Source of the DNA: Paracandidimonas soli
GTDB lineage: Bacteria; Pseudomonadota; Gammaproteobacteria; Burkholderiales; Burkholderiaceae_B
DNA: 64,000 nucleotides
Reading direction: 5' to 3'
NCBI RefSeq assembly: GCF_004342005.1
Contig: NZ_SMBX01000002.1
Span: 434,001 to 498,000, forward strand
Of this stretch, positions 11,918-23,256 are shown piece after piece. The stretch's first letter is position 1, and every line of letters begins with the position of its first letter. A program made the translations under genes and the position numbers. The notes beneath the pieces were generated by a model. The model did no database searches. It worked only from the letters and a program-made list of their open reading frames with translations, and was not told where the DNA came from.

Positions 11918-12995
11918 TTCCCTGAAAGACAAACTGCTTCCGCTGCGCGAGAAGATCGATTCCATCGACGAGCAGATCCTAGGCCTGCTGAACGAGCGGG
12001 CGAAGGCGGCATTGGCCGTCGGCGACGCCAAGAAAGAATTCGATGCCAACGATCCCATCCTGAAGCCTGAGCGCGAGGCCCAGGTCATACGGCGGCTGCA
12101 GGAGCTCAATCGCGGCCCGTTCACCTCGCAGGCGCTCGAAGCGGTCTGGAGCCAGATCATTTCCACGTGCCGCGGGCTGGAGAGCGAGCTGGCGGTCGCC
12201 TATCTCGGGCCGCAGGGATCCTTCTCCGAGGAAGCCGCGCTGCAGCACTTCGGGCACGCCATCCGGCGCGTCCGGTGCGATTCGTTCGACGAGGTCTTCC
12301 GGGCCGTCGAGGCGGGCCAGGCCAATGCGGGCATGGTTCCCGTCGAGAATTCGACCGAAGGCGCTGTCAACCGCACGCTGGACCTGTTGCTGAACTCTCC
12401 GCTCAGGGTGCTGGGCGAGCGCTCCATGTACATCCGCCACAACCTGCTGACGCAATCGGGCACCCTCGAAGGCGTGACCCGGGTCATGGCGCATCCGCAG
12501 GCGCTGGCGCAATGCCAGGACTGGCTGACGCGCAACCAGCCGGGGCTGCTGCGCGAAACAGCAGCGAGCAATGCCGAGGCGGCCCGCATCGCATCGCAGG
12601 ATCCGACGGTTGCCGCCATTGCAGGCGAAGGCGCGGCGCTGGCCTGGGGGCTGGGAATCACCGTTCCGGGCATTCAGGACGATGCGCAGAACCGTACGCG
12701 CTTCCTGGCCATCGGCAATATCGAAACGCTGCCCAGCGGGGACGATAAGACCAGCATCATTCTGGCCGTACCCAACAGGCCCGGCGCGGTCTACGACATG
12801 TTGTCGCCGCTGGCGGCCAACGGCGTATCGATGACGCGTCTCGAATCGCGTCCCGCGCGCACGGGGCAGTGGGAGTACTACTTCTATATCGACCTCCTGG
12901 GCCACAGGGAGGAGCCTTCGGTCAGGCAGGCATTGACGGACCTGAAGAAGCAGGTGGCATTTTTCAAGGTGCTGGGCTCCTATCCCAGGCAATGA
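11910..12995 (+). CDS. pheA: Bifunctional chorismate mutase / prephenate dehydratase
   Basis: A 361-residue P-protein of phenylalanine synthesis. Domains in order are AroQ-type chorismate mutase (about 5-90; [20 protein letters not shown]), prephenate dehydratase (about 95-275; [13 protein letters not shown] and the NRTRF motif), and an ACT domain (about 285-361; ESRP motif) that binds phenylalanine for feedback inhibition. The start overlaps serC by eight bases. Confidence 0.97.
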   Translation: MADSLKDKLLPLREKIDSIDEQILGLLNERAKAALAVGDAKKEFDANDPILKPEREAQVIRRLQELNRGPFTSQALEAVWSQIISTCRGLESELAVAYLGPQGSFSEEAALQHFGHAIRRVRCDSFDEVFRAVEAGQANAGMVPVENSTEGAVNRTLDLLLNSPLRVLGERSMYIRHNLLTQSGTLEGVTRVMAHPQALAQCQDWLTRNQPGLLRETAASNAEAARIASQDPTVAAIAGEGAALAWGLGITVPGIQDDAQNRTRFLAIGNIETLPSGDDKTSIILAVPNRPGAVYDMLSPLAANGVSMTRLESRPARTGQWEYYFYIDLLGHREEPSVRQALTDLKKQVAFFKVLGSYPRQ

Positions 12996-13005
12996 GGACG
13001 AGACA

Positions 13006-14145
13006 ATGACGACGCAAGCAACGGCGGCTGTCGGCGAAGCGCCGACGGTTGCAGCGCATATCCTGTCGATTGCGCCATACCAGCCGGGCAAGCCCATTTC
13101 GGAACTGGCGCGGGAATTCGGCCTGGATCCCGCCGGTATCATCAAGCTGGCTTCCAATGAAAACCCGCTGGGCATGCCGGAATCGGCAAAGATGGCCATT
13201 GCGCAGGCTGTGAGCGACCTGGGACGCTATCCCGATCCCAACGGTTTCGAACTGAAGGCGCTGCTATCGAAGATCTACGGCTTGCCCGCCGCCTGGATCA
13301 CACTGGGCAACGGCTCGAACGATCTGCTGGAACTGGCATCGCTAGCCCTGCTCGGTCCCGGGACCTCGGCCGTCTATTCGCAATATGCGTTCGCCGTCTA
13401 TCGCCTGGCGACCCAGGCGCGCGGCGCGCGCCACCTGATGACGCCCGCCAGGAACCACGGGCATGACCTGGATGCCATGTTCGACGCCATCGAGCCGGAC
13501 ACGCGGCTGGTGTTCATCGCGAATCCCAACAACCCCACGGGCACCTACCAGCCGGGCGAGGCCGTGACCGCGTTCCTGGAAAAGGTCTGGAATACGCATG
13601 GGGAGCGCGTCACCGTATTGCTGGACGAAGCCTACAACGAGTACCTGGATCCGGAGCTGCGTTTCGACAGCGCCAGGCTGGTCGAGCGTTTCCCCAATCT
13701 CATCGTGTCGCGCACCTTGTCCAAGGCCTATGGCCTGGCGGGACTGCGTGTGGGATTCAGCCTGGCGCAGCCGCGCCTGACCGACCTGCTCAACCGCGTG
13801 CGCCAGCCCTTCAATGTCAACAGCCTGGCGCAGGCGGCGGCCATCGCAGCCTTGCAGGACAAGGCGTTCCTGCAGCGAACCTACGAACTGAACCGCGACG
13901 GCAAGAAGGTCCTGTCGAGCGCCTTCGAGGAAATGGGGCTTGAGTATGTGCCCAGCTACGGCAATTTCGTGCTGGTGCGTGTCGGCGATGCCGCGCGGTT
14001 GAACCAGGCGCTGCTGCGCCGAGGAGTCATCGTGCGTCCCGTCGTCGGCGATGGCCTGCCGGAGTGGCTGCGCATTTCGATCGGCCTGCCGGAAGAAAAC
14101 GCCAGGCTGATCGATGCGCTGAAAGACAGCCTGGCGGAACGATGA
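13006..14145 (+). CDS. hisC: Histidinol-phosphate / aromatic aminotransferase
   Basis: A 379-residue class I/II aminotransferase of the HisC group; LASNENPLG, NPNNPTGT and the PLP lysine at about K240 (SRTLSKAYGLAGLRVG) are visible. In this supraoperon position (pheA-hisC-tyrA) the paralogue is thought to serve mainly aromatic amino-acid transamination, with another hisC in the histidine operon. That division of labour is inferred from context. Confidence 0.92.
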   Translation: MTTQATAAVGEAPTVAAHILSIAPYQPGKPISELAREFGLDPAGIIKLASNENPLGMPESAKMAIAQAVSDLGRYPDPNGFELKALLSKIYGLPAAWITLGNGSNDLLELASLALLGPGTSAVYSQYAFAVYRLATQARGARHLMTPARNHGHDLDAMFDAIEPDTRLVFIANPNNPTGTYQPGEAVTAFLEKVWNTHGERVTVLLDEAYNEYLDPELRFDSARLVERFPNLIVSRTLSKAYGLAGLRVGFSLAQPRLTDLLNRVRQPFNVNSLAQAAAIAALQDKAFLQRTYELNRDGKKVLSSAFEEMGLEYVPSYGNFVLVRVGDAARLNQALLRRGVIVRPVVGDGLPEWLRISIGLPEENARLIDALKDSLAER

Positions 14146-15044
14146 GCGCAGCGCTCGATGCGGCTCCCGGGCGGGAGCTTCCTGTCCTTGCCGTCGTTGG
14201 CGTCGGGCTGATCGGAGGTTCGTTCGCCGCGGCGTTGCGCAGGGCGGGCAAGGTCGGCAAGGTGATTGGCGCCGGCCGCAGCAGGGATGCATTGGTCCGC
14301 GCGAAAGGCCTGGGACTCATCGACGAGGCCGTAGCGTTGGAGGATGCCGCGCGGCAGGCGGACATCATAGTCCTGGCGACGCCGGTGGGCGCCATTCCGG
14401 CGATTCTTTCCCGCCTGCTGCCGTTCCTGAAGCCGGATGCCTTGCTGACCGATGTCGGCAGTACGAAGGCGGATGTCGTGAAAGCGGCCAGGAGCGCGCT
14501 GGGAGATCGATCGGAATGTTTTGTTCCGGGGCATCCCATCGCGGGCGCCGAGAAGACGGGCCCGGAGGCGGCGAGCGCGGACTTGTTCGTGGGACGCACC
14601 GTCGTGCTGACGCCGCTGGAAGAAAACACGGAACAGTGCAGGACGCTTGCCATCGACCTGTGGAAAGCCTGCGGCGCGCGCGTCGTGCTGATGGAGCCTG
14701 ATGCGCACGATGCCGCGCTGGCGTCGGTCAGCCACGTGCCGCATTTCCTGGCGTCGGTATTCATGGCGCAGGTCTCCGGCGCGGACGACGCCGATCTGCG
14801 GCTTTCCCTGGCGGGCAGCGGCTTCAGGGATTTCACGCGCATCTCGGCCGGCTCGGCGGAGATGTGGCAGGACATTTTCATGGCGAACCGGGATGCGGTG
14901 CTGCAGGAGCTGAAAGCGTTCCGCGCGCTTCTCGAGCAGACGGAAAGCGCGCTGGCGCAAGGGGATGCGCGGGAATTGCACGAGCTGCTGGAACGCGCCG
15001 CCGTGGCGCGCCGGTTCTGGGGAAGCAGGAGCGGACACGAATGA
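14142..15044 (+). CDS. tyrA: Prephenate dehydrogenase
   Basis: A 300-residue NAD(P)-dependent dehydrogenase of tyrosine synthesis. The Rossmann glycine motif [16 protein letters not shown] is near residues 18-33, and [12 protein letters not shown] is the substrate-binding signature. The start ATG overlaps the hisC stop by ATGA. There is no fused chorismate mutase and no ACT domain, so feedback must act elsewhere or through the catalytic core. Confidence 0.95.
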   Translation: MSAALDAAPGRELPVLAVVGVGLIGGSFAAALRRAGKVGKVIGAGRSRDALVRAKGLGLIDEAVALEDAARQADIIVLATPVGAIPAILSRLLPFLKPDALLTDVGSTKADVVKAARSALGDRSECFVPGHPIAGAEKTGPEAASADLFVGRTVVLTPLEENTEQCRTLAIDLWKACGARVVLMEPDAHDAALASVSHVPHFLASVFMAQVSGADDADLRLSLAGSGFRDFTRISAGSAEMWQDIFMANRDAVLQELKAFRALLEQTESALAQGDARELHELLERAAVARRFWGSRSGHE

Positions 15045-16360
15045 GCAAGACAACAATGCTGCCGCTTGCGCCGGTGGCGCAGGCGGCAGGGCAAATGAAC
15101 CTGCCGGGATCCAAGAGCATTTCCAACCGCGTGTTGCTGCTGGCGGCGCTGGCGCAAGGTGAAACGCGCATCTCGGGCCTGCTGGATTCCGACGATACGC
15201 GCGTCATGCTGCAGGCGCTGGACCAGTTGGGCGTCCGGGTGGATCGCATTGCCCAGGACGAGGTCGTCGTCCATGGCGGCAGTGCGCTGCGGCCGGGGCC
15301 GGAGGATATCCATCTCGGCAATGCGGGCACCGCATTCCGGCCCCTGACGGCCGCCCTGGCGCTGAGCGGCGGGGAATACCGCCTGTCGGGCGTGCCGCGC
15401 ATGCACGAGCGCCCGATCGGAGACCTGGTCGACGCCCTGCGCAGCATGGGGGCCGACATCCTCTACGAGGGCAATGAAGGCTATCCGCCGCTCAGGATCG
15501 GCATGCCCGATCTGAAGTCCGGCATGCCGGTGCGCGTCAAGGGCTCTGTTTCCAGCCAGTTCCTGACGGCGCTGCTGATGGCTGCGCCGCTGCATACGGC
15601 GGCCACGGGCCAGCCCCTGACCGTCGAAGTCGAGGGCGAGCTGATATCCAAGCCCTACATCAATATCACGCTGAACCTGATGGACCGCTTCGGCGTCAAG
15701 GTGACTCGCGAAGGCTGGCAGCGCTTCGTCATCGGCGCGGATGCGGCCTACCGTTCGCCTGGCGATTTGCGCGTCGAAGGAGATGCCTCCACCGCTTCGT
15801 ATTTCATGGCGCTGGGAGCCATCGGCGGCGGTCCCGTCGTCATCCACGGCGTGGGCGGGGAAAGCATCCAGGGCGACATTACGTTTGCGGACGTGCTGGA
15901 GCGCATGGGCGCCAAGGTTCGCCGGGAGGCGCATGCGCTCGAAGTCTCGGGCGTGCGTGTCGCGCAGGGCGGCACGCTGCGCGCCTTCGATGAGGACTTC
16001 AACCTGATTCCCGATGCCGCCATGACGGCCGCCGTGCTGGGGCTGTTCGCCGACGGTCCGTGCACGCTGCGCAATATCGGCAGCTGGCGGGTCAAGGAAA
16101 CAGACCGCATCCATGCCATGCACACCGAGCTGGAAAAGCTGGGCGCCACGGTCGCGTCCGGCGATGACTGGCTGACCGTCCACCCCTTGTCCAGGGACGG
16201 CTGGAAGGAGGCCGAGATCGCCACCTACGACGATCACCGCATGGCCATGTGCTTTTCACTGGCGTCCTTCGGACCGAAAACGGTGACCATCCTTGATCCG
16301 GAGTGCGTGGGCAAGACGTTCCCGGGCTACTTCCCCGTGTTCCAGGGCATGGTTTCCTGA
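15041..16360 (+). CDS. aroA: EPSP synthase (3-phosphoshikimate 1-carboxyvinyltransferase)
   Basis: A 439-residue enzyme joining shikimate-3-phosphate and PEP, the sixth shikimate-pathway step. [45 protein letters not shown] and [11 protein letters not shown] are the class I signatures. It starts at an ATG overlapping the tyrA stop (ATGA), so translation of hisC, tyrA and aroA is coupled. Confidence 0.97.
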   Translation: MSKTTMLPLAPVAQAAGQMNLPGSKSISNRVLLLAALAQGETRISGLLDSDDTRVMLQALDQLGVRVDRIAQDEVVVHGGSALRPGPEDIHLGNAGTAFRPLTAALALSGGEYRLSGVPRMHERPIGDLVDALRSMGADILYEGNEGYPPLRIGMPDLKSGMPVRVKGSVSSQFLTALLMAAPLHTAATGQPLTVEVEGELISKPYINITLNLMDRFGVKVTREGWQRFVIGADAAYRSPGDLRVEGDASTASYFMALGAIGGGPVVIHGVGGESIQGDITFADVLERMGAKVRREAHALEVSGVRVAQGGTLRAFDEDFNLIPDAAMTAAVLGLFADGPCTLRNIGSWRVKETDRIHAMHTELEKLGATVASGDDWLTVHPLSRDGWKEAEIATYDDHRMAMCFSLASFGPKTVTILDPECVGKTFPGYFPVFQGMVS

Positions 16361-16375
16361 AGGAGGGCGATCGTT

Positions 16376-17062
16376 ATGGTGAATCAGACAAGCCAGGCTC
16401 CGGTCATCGCGATCGACGGGCCCACTGCATCGGGGAAGGGGACGGTCGCACACCGCGTGGCGGACGCCCTGGGCTGGCATGTGCTCGACAGCGGGGCGCT
16501 GTACCGCATCGTTGCGCTGATCGTGCAGGAGTCGGGCACGGATCCCGAGGACAAGGGTACGGTCGCAGCCATCGCCGCCAGCATGGAAGTGCGCTTTTCC
16601 GCGGGCGCCGTCCTGATGGGCGAGCGGGACATCTCGGCCGATATCCGCCAGGAATCGGTGGGAAACCTGGCTTCCAGGATCGCCGCCTATCCGTTGCTGC
16701 GCGAGGCGCTGCTGCAGCGCCAGCGCGCATTTCGCCGCTCGCCGGGGCTGGTCGCGGACGGCCGCGACATGGGGACGGTGGTCTTCCCGGACGCGCCGCT
16801 GAAGATCTTTCTGGAGGCCAGTGTGCAGGCCAGGGCGGAAAGGCGCTGTAAGCAGTTGATGGAGAAAGGAATTTCTGTTAATCTTGAGAGCTTGGCAGAG
16901 GATATGCGCCTTCGGGACGAGAGAGACCGCATGCGCAGTGTCGCGCCGCTTGCCGCGGCGCCCGATGCCAGGGTAGTGGATTCTTCGACGCTGACCATCG
17001 AGGAAACCGTTGCAGCAGTGCTCGATCTCTGGTCGGGCTTGGGGATCCGGAACGATTCGTAG
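16376..17062 (+). CDS. cmk: Cytidylate kinase
   Basis: A 228-residue kinase phosphorylating CMP and dCMP. The P-loop [11 protein letters not shown] is near the N-terminus, followed by DSGALYR, the [15 protein letters not shown] active-site segment, and [11 protein letters not shown] strong AAGGAGGG ribosome site precedes the ATG. The aroA-cmk-rpsA order is conserved in many proteobacteria. Confidence 0.97.
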   Translation: MVNQTSQAPVIAIDGPTASGKGTVAHRVADALGWHVLDSGALYRIVALIVQESGTDPEDKGTVAAIAASMEVRFSAGAVLMGERDISADIRQESVGNLASRIAAYPLLREALLQRQRAFRRSPGLVADGRDMGTVVFPDAPLKIFLEASVQARAERRCKQLMEKGISVNLESLAEDMRLRDERDRMRSVAPLAAAPDARVVDSSTLTIEETVAAVLDLWSGLGIRNDS

Positions 17063-17191
17063 GGTGGTTTGGCAATTCCATCTTCGAAGAAGCATCCGGG
17101 TCATGTTTTGACTCCACCGCAGCGGCAGGCGCCGCCCAGGTGTGTTTTTCACTTTTTACCGAGCGCAGTACTGGCTCATGGATCTCATTTA

Positions 17192-18910
17192 ATGTCTTCC
17201 ACTTCCACCAATACCGCCGCTTTTGGCGGTGAAAGTTTTGCCGATCTGTTTGCCGAAAGCATCAAGAACCAGGACATGAAGTCCGGTGAAGTCATTTCGG
17301 CCGAAGTCGTGCGTGTCGATCACAATTTCGTCGTCGTCAACGCCGGCCTCAAATCCGAGGCTCTGATTCCTCTGGAAGAATTCCTGAACGACCAGGGCGA
17401 ACTCGAAGTGCAGGCCGGCGATTTCGTCTCGGTCGCCATCGACTCCCTGGAAAACGGCTACGGCGACACCATCCTGTCGCGCGACCGCGCCAAGCGCCTG
17501 TCGGCCTGGCTGTCGCTGGAGCAGGCGCTGGAATCCGGCGAACTGGTCACCGGCACCATCACCGGCAAGGTCAAGGGCGGCCTGACGGTCATGACCAACG
17601 GCATCCGCGCGTTCCTGCCCGGTTCGCTGGTCGACCTGCGTCCCGTCAAGGACACCACGCCGTACGAAGGCAAAACTCTGGAATTCAAGGTCATCAAGCT
17701 GGACCGCAAGCGCAACAACGTCGTGCTGTCGCGCCGCTCCGTCCTTGAAGCCAGCATGGGCGAAGAGCGCCAGAAGCTGCTCGAAACGCTGGCCGAAGGC
17801 GCCATCGTCAAGGGTATCGTCAAGAACATCACCGACTACGGCGCGTTCATCGACCTGGGCGGCATCGACGGCCTGCTGCACATCACCGACATGGCATGGC
17901 GCCGTGTCCGCCATCCTTCCGAAGTCCTGCAAGTGGGCCAGGAAGTCGAGGCCAAGGTGCTCAAGTTCGACCAGGAAAAGAGCCGCGTTTCCCTGGGCGT
18001 CAAGCAGCTGGGCGAAGATCCCTGGATCGGCCTGGCCCGCCGCTACCCGCAAGGCACGCGCCTGTTCGGCAAGGTGACCAACCTGACCGACTACGGTGCG
18101 TTCGTCGAAGTCGAAGCCGGCATCGAAGGTCTGGTGCACGTCTCCGAAATGGACTGGACCAACAAGAACGTCGATCCGCGCAAGGTCGTCACGCTGGGCG
18201 AGGAAGTCGAAGTCATGGTCCTGGAGATCGACGAAGACCGTCGCCGCATCTCGCTGGGCATGAAGCAGTGCCGCGCCAATCCGTGGGAAGAGTTCTCCAT
18301 CAACTTCAAGCGCGGCGACAAGGTTCACGGCGCCATCAAGTCGATCACCGATTTCGGTGTGTTCGTCGGCCTGCCCGGCGGCATCGACGGCCTGGTCCAC
18401 CTGTCCGACCTGTCCTGGACGGAAACCGGCGAAGAAGCCGTTCGCAACTTCAAGAAGGGCGACGAAATCGACGCCGTGGTCCTGGGCATCGATACCGAGA
18501 AAGAGCGCATCTCCCTGGGTATCAAGCAACTGGAAGGCGACCCCTTCAACAACTTCGTTGCAACACATGACAAGGGCGCCGTCGTTCCCGGCGTGATCAA
18601 GTCCGTCGAAGCCAAGGGCGCCGTTGTCACGCTGTCCGTCGATGTGGAAGGCTACCTGCGCGCTTCGGAAATCTCCACCGGCCGCGTCGAGGATGCAACC
18701 ACCGTCCTGAAGGAAGGCGAAAACCTCGAAGCCATGATCATCAACATCGACCGCAAGACGCGTTCGATCCAGTTGTCGATCAAGGCGCGCGAAACCGCAG
18801 AAACCGCCGATACCATCCAGCGCATGTCGGAAGCCAGCGCCTCCTCGGGCACCACCAACCTTGGTGCGCTGCTCAAGGCCAAGCTCGACCAAGCGCGCGA
18901 CGACGGCTAA
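17192..18910 (+). CDS. rpsA: 30S ribosomal protein S1
   Basis: A 572-residue protein with six S1 RNA-binding repeats, each with a DYGAF- or DFGVF-like core (for example [20 protein letters not shown] and [20 protein letters not shown]). It brings mRNA to the ribosome. I chose the ATG at 17192 because [23 protein letters not shown] matches the family N-terminus. There is no Shine-Dalgarno sequence before it (CTCATTTA). That fits the known case of rpsA in enterobacteria, where S1 controls its own mRNA, but autoregulation here is inferred. Confidence 0.97.
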   Translation: MSSTSTNTAAFGGESFADLFAESIKNQDMKSGEVISAEVVRVDHNFVVVNAGLKSEALIPLEEFLNDQGELEVQAGDFVSVAIDSLENGYGDTILSRDRAKRLSAWLSLEQALESGELVTGTITGKVKGGLTVMTNGIRAFLPGSLVDLRPVKDTTPYEGKTLEFKVIKLDRKRNNVVLSRRSVLEASMGEERQKLLETLAEGAIVKGIVKNITDYGAFIDLGGIDGLLHITDMAWRRVRHPSEVLQVGQEVEAKVLKFDQEKSRVSLGVKQLGEDPWIGLARRYPQGTRLFGKVTNLTDYGAFVEVEAGIEGLVHVSEMDWTNKNVDPRKVVTLGEEVEVMVLEIDEDRRRISLGMKQCRANPWEEFSINFKRGDKVHGAIKSITDFGVFVGLPGGIDGLVHLSDLSWTETGEEAVRNFKKGDEIDAVVLGIDTEKERISLGIKQLEGDPFNNFVATHDKGAVVPGVIKSVEAKGAVVTLSVDVEGYLRASEISTGRVEDATTVLKEGENLEAMIINIDRKTRSIQLSIKARETAETADTIQRMSEASASSGTTNLGALLKAKLDQARDDG

Positions 18911-18915
18911 TCGGC

Positions 18916-19230
18916 GTGACGAAGTCCGAATTGATCGCAATTCTGGCCAGTCGTTATCCGCAGTTGGCGGGGCGCGACATGGACTATGCAGTCAAGACCC
19001 TGCTCGATGCCATGACCCAGGCTTTGGCCGACGGCCAGCGCATCGAGATAAGGGGCTTCGGCAGCTTTTCCCTGTCGTCCCGGCAGCCCAGGGTAGGGCG
19101 CAACCCGAAGTCCGGCGAAAAAGTGATGGTGCCTGGTAAGCAGGTGCCGCATTTCAAGGCCGGCAAGGAATTGCGCGAACGGGTGGATCCCGAGCAGGCG
19201 GAGAAGCCCGCAACCATGGTTGCGGAATGA
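18916..19230 (+). CDS. ihfB: Integration host factor subunit beta
   Basis: A 104-residue HU/IHF-family DNA-bending protein. [31 protein letters not shown] and [10 protein letters not shown] are the beta-subunit signatures, with the intercalating proline in the arm. It starts with GTG five bases after the rpsA stop. It pairs with IHF-alpha to bend DNA; the sigma-54 glnA promoter in this window is a type often helped by IHF. Confidence 0.96.
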   Translation: MTKSELIAILASRYPQLAGRDMDYAVKTLLDAMTQALADGQRIEIRGFGSFSLSSRQPRVGRNPKSGEKVMVPGKQVPHFKAGKELRERVDPEQAEKPATMVAE

Positions 19231-19267
19231 CTCTGGTGCGATTGCGGTTCGTCACACGAAGGTAAAA

Positions 19268-19294
19268 ACAGGCCCCCTCATCCAGGGGGCCTGT
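19268..19294. terminator. Terminator hairpin after ihfB
   Basis: ACAGGCCCCCT (19268-19278) pairs perfectly with AGGGGGCCTGT (19284-19294) over a 5-nt loop. The T-tract is poor on the plus strand and good on the minus strand (TGTTTTTAC), but its place right after ihfB argues that it ends the gyrA-ihfB transcript. Confidence 0.75.
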
Positions 19295-19404
19295 CTGTTC
19301 AGGCTTCCATGTTTGCGCAAGCCGTGCGGCCTGGGTCCGTATCCGGGGAAAATGCAATTACAATGCGGACATTGCCTCAAAAATAATTGAACGGAGATTT
19401 CACC

Positions 19405-19728
19405 ATGCGTTATGTCGTCTGGCTGGTGCGGCTGTTGGTGTTTGTGCTGGTACTCATGTTCGCGCTGAACAACACAGGCGCAGTCGATGTCCGTTTCTAT
19501 GGAGACTACTATCTGACGGGCGTTCCGCTGATCGTGGTGATGCTGGTCGTGTTTGTGCTGGGCGCCGTCTTCGGGCTGCTGCTGGCGATGGGCTCCGTCA
19601 TGCGGCGCAACCGCGAAATCAAGCGCCTCAAGCGCGAGATCACCCGCCTGGAAGACGAGATCCGCTATCCGGCGGGCACGACGAGCCCGGAGGCCCCGGA
19701 AACCGTTGCGCCCCTGGCGCCGCTGTGA
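19405..19728 (+). CDS. lapA: LapA-family inner-membrane protein (DUF1049)
   Basis: A 107-residue protein with two membrane segments (about 4-22 and 39-62), a short periplasmic loop (NNTGAVDVRFYGDYYLTG) and a basic coiled-coil region (RNREIKRLKREITRLEDE) in the cytosol. This is the LapA/YciS layout, a partner of LapB in control of lipopolysaccharide synthesis. ACGGAG lies eight bases before the chosen ATG. It is separated from lapB by a repeat element. Confidence 0.9.
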   Translation: MRYVVWLVRLLVFVLVLMFALNNTGAVDVRFYGDYYLTGVPLIVVMLVVFVLGAVFGLLLAMGSVMRRNREIKRLKREITRLEDEIRYPAGTTSPEAPETVAPLAPL

Positions 19729-19730
19729 AA

Positions 19731-19809
19731 TTTTTTGCCGCCGGGCCGCCCCAAGGCAAAAAGCGCCCCCTTGGGGGCAGCAAGCCGAAGGCGCAGCGTG
19801 GGGGTTTTT
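19731..19809 (+). repeat. Modular intergenic repeat, copy B (short form)
   Basis: It has the two end modules of the family (T-tract plus GCCGCCGGGCCGCCCC, AAAAAGCGCCCCCTTGGGGG, then CAGCAAGCCGAAGGCGCAGCG and GTGGGGGTTTTT) but lacks the roughly 90-bp centre with the large hairpin found in copies A, C and D. It fills the gap between lapA and lapB; the lapB ribosome site AGGA follows at once. Confidence 0.85.
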
Positions 19810-19822
19810 ACAGGAATGATCT

Positions 19823-21064
19823 GTGGATTTTCAACCGTGGTGGCTGATTTTTCTGCCGTTGCTGTTCGCGCTGGGCTGGATTGCCGCACGCGTCGACATA
19901 CGGCAATTGCTGTCCGAGACGCGCACTCTGCCCAAGTCCTATTTCAAGGGACTCAATTTTCTTCTCAATGAAGAGCCCGACCGCGCCATCGATGCCTTCA
20001 TCGAAGTTGCGCGGCTGGATCCGGAAACGACGGAACTGCACTTCGCCCTGGGCAGCCTGTTTCGCAGGCGAGGCGAAATGGAGCGCGCCATCCGTGTTCA
20101 TCAAAGCCTGCTTTCGCGCGCCGATCTGCCGGAGGCGGAACGCGAGCATGCCTTGCATGAGCTGGGGCAGGACTTCCTGAAGGCGGGCCTGCTCGACCGC
20201 GCGGAGCAGGCGTTCGAGCAACTCCTCGATACCCGCTTCGCTGTGCCGGCCGTCAAGGCGCTGATTCGCATCTACGAGTCGGAGCATGACTGGATCCGCG
20301 CCATCGACGCTGTCAAGCGGCTGAGGGCGCTGGTGGACGAGCCCGTGCCGCAATTGGCGCACTATCAATGCGAGCGCGCCCATGCCGCGCTGACGGCGCG
20401 CCCTCCGCAGCCCGATCAGGCGGACGAAGCGCTGGACGCGGCGGAGCACGCGGTGCAGTCGCTGCGTGCGCACGGCGGTGACACGGAGGGCGCAGAAGCC
20501 CGTATCGCCATGCTGCGCGCCTTGCAGGCGCGCCTGCGCGAAGACAACGGCCTGGAGCGTACGTATCTCGGCTCGGTGCTGCGCAACGCGCCTACCTACG
20601 CCAGCCTGATTGCCTCCGGGCTGCTGGAAAGCTGGCGCAAGGCGGGGGATCCGGAAAGGGGGCTGCAGCTCTTGCAGGAGCATTACGCCTCTCATCCGTC
20701 GCTGGATGTGTTCAGCGTGCTGTTCCGGGAACTGAGGGAAGCCCGGGGCAGGCAGGTCGCCTGGGACTTTGCGCGCGATGCCCTGAGCCGGCATCCCTCG
20801 CTGCTGGGGCTGGATCGCGTGCTGGATGTGGAAATCGGCAAGGCGCAGGCGGCCAGCGCGCCGCTCGACGGAACCGATATGCCGCCCCTGACGGGCGGGG
20901 CGGATTTCGGCCTGCTGCGCTCGCTGATCCATCGGCACACCCAGCGCCTGGACCGCTATTCGTGCAAGGTTTGCGGGTTCGAGGCCAAGACGTATTATTG
21001 GCAGTGCCCGGGGTGCAATTCATGGGAAACCTATACACCCCGCCGCGTGGAGGAACTGCGATGA
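19823..21064 (+). CDS. lapB: Lipopolysaccharide assembly protein LapB (YciM)
   Basis: A 413-residue protein with one N-terminal membrane anchor (about 3-20), a series of TPR repeats on the cytosolic side, and a C-terminal rubredoxin-like knuckle (SCKVCGF ... WQCPGCNSWETY, four Cys). LapB presents LpxC to FtsH for degradation and thus limits lipid A synthesis. The start is GTG after AGGA. It is followed without a gap by the heptose kinase gene, tying LPS control to core synthesis. Confidence 0.95.
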   Translation: MDFQPWWLIFLPLLFALGWIAARVDIRQLLSETRTLPKSYFKGLNFLLNEEPDRAIDAFIEVARLDPETTELHFALGSLFRRRGEMERAIRVHQSLLSRADLPEAEREHALHELGQDFLKAGLLDRAEQAFEQLLDTRFAVPAVKALIRIYESEHDWIRAIDAVKRLRALVDEPVPQLAHYQCERAHAALTARPPQPDQADEALDAAEHAVQSLRAHGGDTEGAEARIAMLRALQARLREDNGLERTYLGSVLRNAPTYASLIASGLLESWRKAGDPERGLQLLQEHYASHPSLDVFSVLFRELREARGRQVAWDFARDALSRHPSLLGLDRVLDVEIGKAQAASAPLDGTDMPPLTGGADFGLLRSLIHRHTQRLDRYSCKVCGFEAKTYYWQCPGCNSWETYTPRRVEELR

Positions 21065-21990
21065 GCCGATTCCCCGAAGAGGCGGTGCGCAAGACCAGGA
21101 TTCTGGTCATCGGCGATCTCATGCTGGATCGCTACTGGTTCGGGGATGTCGATCGCATCTCTCCCGAGGCGCCGGTGCCGGTCGTGAAGATCGCCAAGCG
21201 CGAGGATCGCCTGGGCGGCGCGGCCAACGTGGCGCGCAATATCGTGGCCCTGGGCGGGCATGCCACGCTGCTGGGCATCGTCGGCAGAGATGAAGCGGGG
21301 CGCAGCGTCGCCGCGCTGGCGTCGGAGTCCGGCATCGAGGCGGACTGCGTCGAAGACGAGAGCCTGCCGACGACGCTGAAGATGCGGGTGCTGGGCCGGC
21401 AGCAGCAGTTGCTGCGCGTCGATTTCGAAGAGCATCCTTCGGCGGCAAGCCTGGATGCCTTGTCCCGCCAGGCGGAGAGCCTGATCGCCTCGCACGATGT
21501 ACTGGTGCTGTCCGATTACGCCAAGGGTGCGCTGGACCGCGTCGAGCAACTGATCGCCCATGCCAGGCAGGCGGGCGTACCGGTGCTGGTGGACCCCAAG
21601 GGGGCGACATACGAACGCTATCATGGCGCCACGCTGGTCACGCCGAATCGCGCGGAACTGATCGAGGCCGTGGGGCGCTGGAAATCGGAAGAGGACCTGC
21701 AGCAGCGCGCCCAGGAACTGCGCCGGAAGCTGGAGCTGGAGGCGTTGCTGGTGACGCGTTCCGAGCAGGGCATGACGCTGTTCACGGCGCATGGCCGGGA
21801 GCATTTCCCGACACATGCGCAGGAAGTATTCGATGTGTCCGGCGCTGGAGATACCGTGCTGGCGACGCTTGCCGTCATGCGGGCGGCCGGAGAGGACTGG
21901 ACCCGGTCCGCGGACTGGGCCAACCGCGCGGGCGGCATCGTCGTAGGAAAACTGGGTACGTCGATTGTGACGGCGGAGGAATTGAAATGA
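21061..21990 (+). CDS. hldA: D-glycero-beta-D-manno-heptose-7-phosphate kinase
   Basis: A 309-residue ribokinase-fold enzyme ([30 protein letters not shown], catalytic loop [15 protein letters not shown]). It phosphorylates heptose-7-phosphate for ADP-heptose and LPS inner core. In enterobacteria this is the N-terminal half of HldE; here it is a stand-alone kinase, and the nucleotidyltransferase half must be a separate gene outside the window. It overlaps lapB and hldD by ATGA at both ends. Confidence 0.94.
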   Translation: MSRFPEEAVRKTRILVIGDLMLDRYWFGDVDRISPEAPVPVVKIAKREDRLGGAANVARNIVALGGHATLLGIVGRDEAGRSVAALASESGIEADCVEDESLPTTLKMRVLGRQQQLLRVDFEEHPSAASLDALSRQAESLIASHDVLVLSDYAKGALDRVEQLIAHARQAGVPVLVDPKGATYERYHGATLVTPNRAELIEAVGRWKSEEDLQQRAQELRRKLELEALLVTRSEQGMTLFTAHGREHFPTHAQEVFDVSGAGDTVLATLAVMRAAGEDWTRSADWANRAGGIVVGKLGTSIVTAEELK

Positions 21991-22970
21991 TTATCGTAAC
22001 TGGCGCGGCGGGCTTCATCGGAAGCAATATCGTGCGGGGGCTGAATCGTCGCGGACACAAGGACATCCTGGTGGTCGACGATCTGACTCAGGGTGACAAG
22101 TTCGTCAATCTCGTCGATCTGGACATTGCGGACTACATGCACAAGGATGAGTTTCGCGCGCGCGTGCTGGGCAATACTTTGCCGCGCGTCGAAGCCGTCC
22201 TGCACCAGGGGGCATGCTCCGACACGACGGAACGCAACGGCCACTACATGATGGACAACAACTACAGGGTGACGCTGGAGCTGTTCCAGTTCTGCCAGCA
22301 GCATCGCACGCCGTTCCTGTATGCGTCTTCGGCGGCCGTCTATGGGGCTGGTCCGAACTATGTGGAAGATATCCGCAACGAAGCGCCATTGAACGTCTAC
22401 GGCTATTCCAAGTTCCTGTTCGACCAGGTGCTGCGCCGCCACCTGGATGCGCTTTCCGCGCCGGTGGTGGGCCTGCGCTATTTCAATGTCTATGGCCCGG
22501 GCGAGCAGCACAAGGGGCGCATGGCATCCGTTGCCTTCCATAATTTCAATCAGTTCCGCGAGCAGGGCAGCGTGCGTCTGTTCGGCGGCTGGGACGGTTA
22601 TGCGGACGGGGGCCAGATGCGGGATTTCATTCACGTGGACGATGTGGTGGATGTGAATCTGTTCTTCCTGGGAAATCCGCAGGTTTCAGGGGTGTTCAAT
22701 TGCGGCACGGGCAGGGCGCAGCCTTTCAATGACGTGGCCCAGACCGTGGTCAATACGCTGCGCACGCACGGGGGGCAGGCGGTCTTGCCGCTGGAGGACC
22801 TGGTCGGGCAGGAGCAGCTTGAATACATTCCTTTCCCGGACGATCTGAAGGGCCGCTACCAAAGCCACACGCAGGCCGATCTGACGGCATTGCGCGCCGC
22901 GGGATATGACAAGCCTTTCATGGATGTCCAGCGCGGCGTGGAAAAATACGTCACGCATTTGCTGGGGTAG
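21987..22970 (+). CDS. hldD: ADP-L-glycero-D-manno-heptose 6-epimerase
   Basis: A 327-residue short-chain dehydrogenase-fold epimerase ([22 protein letters not shown](P) motif; [10 protein letters not shown] with the catalytic Tyr and Lys). It converts ADP-D-D-heptose to the L-D form, the last step of ADP-heptose synthesis. It is translationally coupled to hldA. Confidence 0.96.
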   Translation: MIIVTGAAGFIGSNIVRGLNRRGHKDILVVDDLTQGDKFVNLVDLDIADYMHKDEFRARVLGNTLPRVEAVLHQGACSDTTERNGHYMMDNNYRVTLELFQFCQQHRTPFLYASSAAVYGAGPNYVEDIRNEAPLNVYGYSKFLFDQVLRRHLDALSAPVVGLRYFNVYGPGEQHKGRMASVAFHNFNQFREQGSVRLFGGWDGYADGGQMRDFIHVDDVVDVNLFFLGNPQVSGVFNCGTGRAQPFNDVAQTVVNTLRTHGGQAVLPLEDLVGQEQLEYIPFPDDLKGRYQSHTQADLTALRAAGYDKPFMDVQRGVEKYVTHLLG

Positions 22971-23052
22971 TTTCCGAAGTGGCTATTTCCGCCTCTTTGG
23001 CGGGAACGGACTGGGGTTCTGTCGCATGATGGTGGGGACGTGTCGCGCTGGC

Positions 23053-23213
23053 TTTTTTGCCGCCGGGCCGCCCCTAGGCAAAAGCGTCCTCCCTGGGATG
23101 AGTCTGGACACAGGACAGCCCCTGCGGGCTGTGCGGTGCCTGACGAATCCGAGCGGCATGCAGGCCGCGAGGTGGGATGCAGCAAGCCGAAGGCGCAGCG
23201 TGGGAGGCATTTT
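23053..23213 (+). repeat. Modular intergenic repeat, copy C (long form)
   Basis: Same order of modules as copies A and D: T-tract and GCCGCCGGGCCGCCCC, GGCAAAAGCG, the central hairpin (inner stem CAGCCC / GGGCTG), GAATCCGAGCGGCATGCAGG, and AGCAAGCCGAAGGCGCAGCG. It is the most diverged long copy. It fills most of the hldD-comEA gap; the ribosome site AAGGAG of the next gene lies 30 bases downstream. Confidence 0.85.
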
Positions 23214-23256
23214 GCTGCCGGGCGCGTCTTCTTTCCAATCTGCAAGGAGCTCAGCC

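Noticed and set aside
17189-18940. Open frame of about 580 codons antisense to rpsA
   Set aside because: Reflects the repeated S1 domains on the other strand; periodic but without independent evidence.
19351-19364. TACAAT as a lapA promoter -10
   Set aside because: No acceptable -35 at 16-18 bases; too weak to list as a feature.
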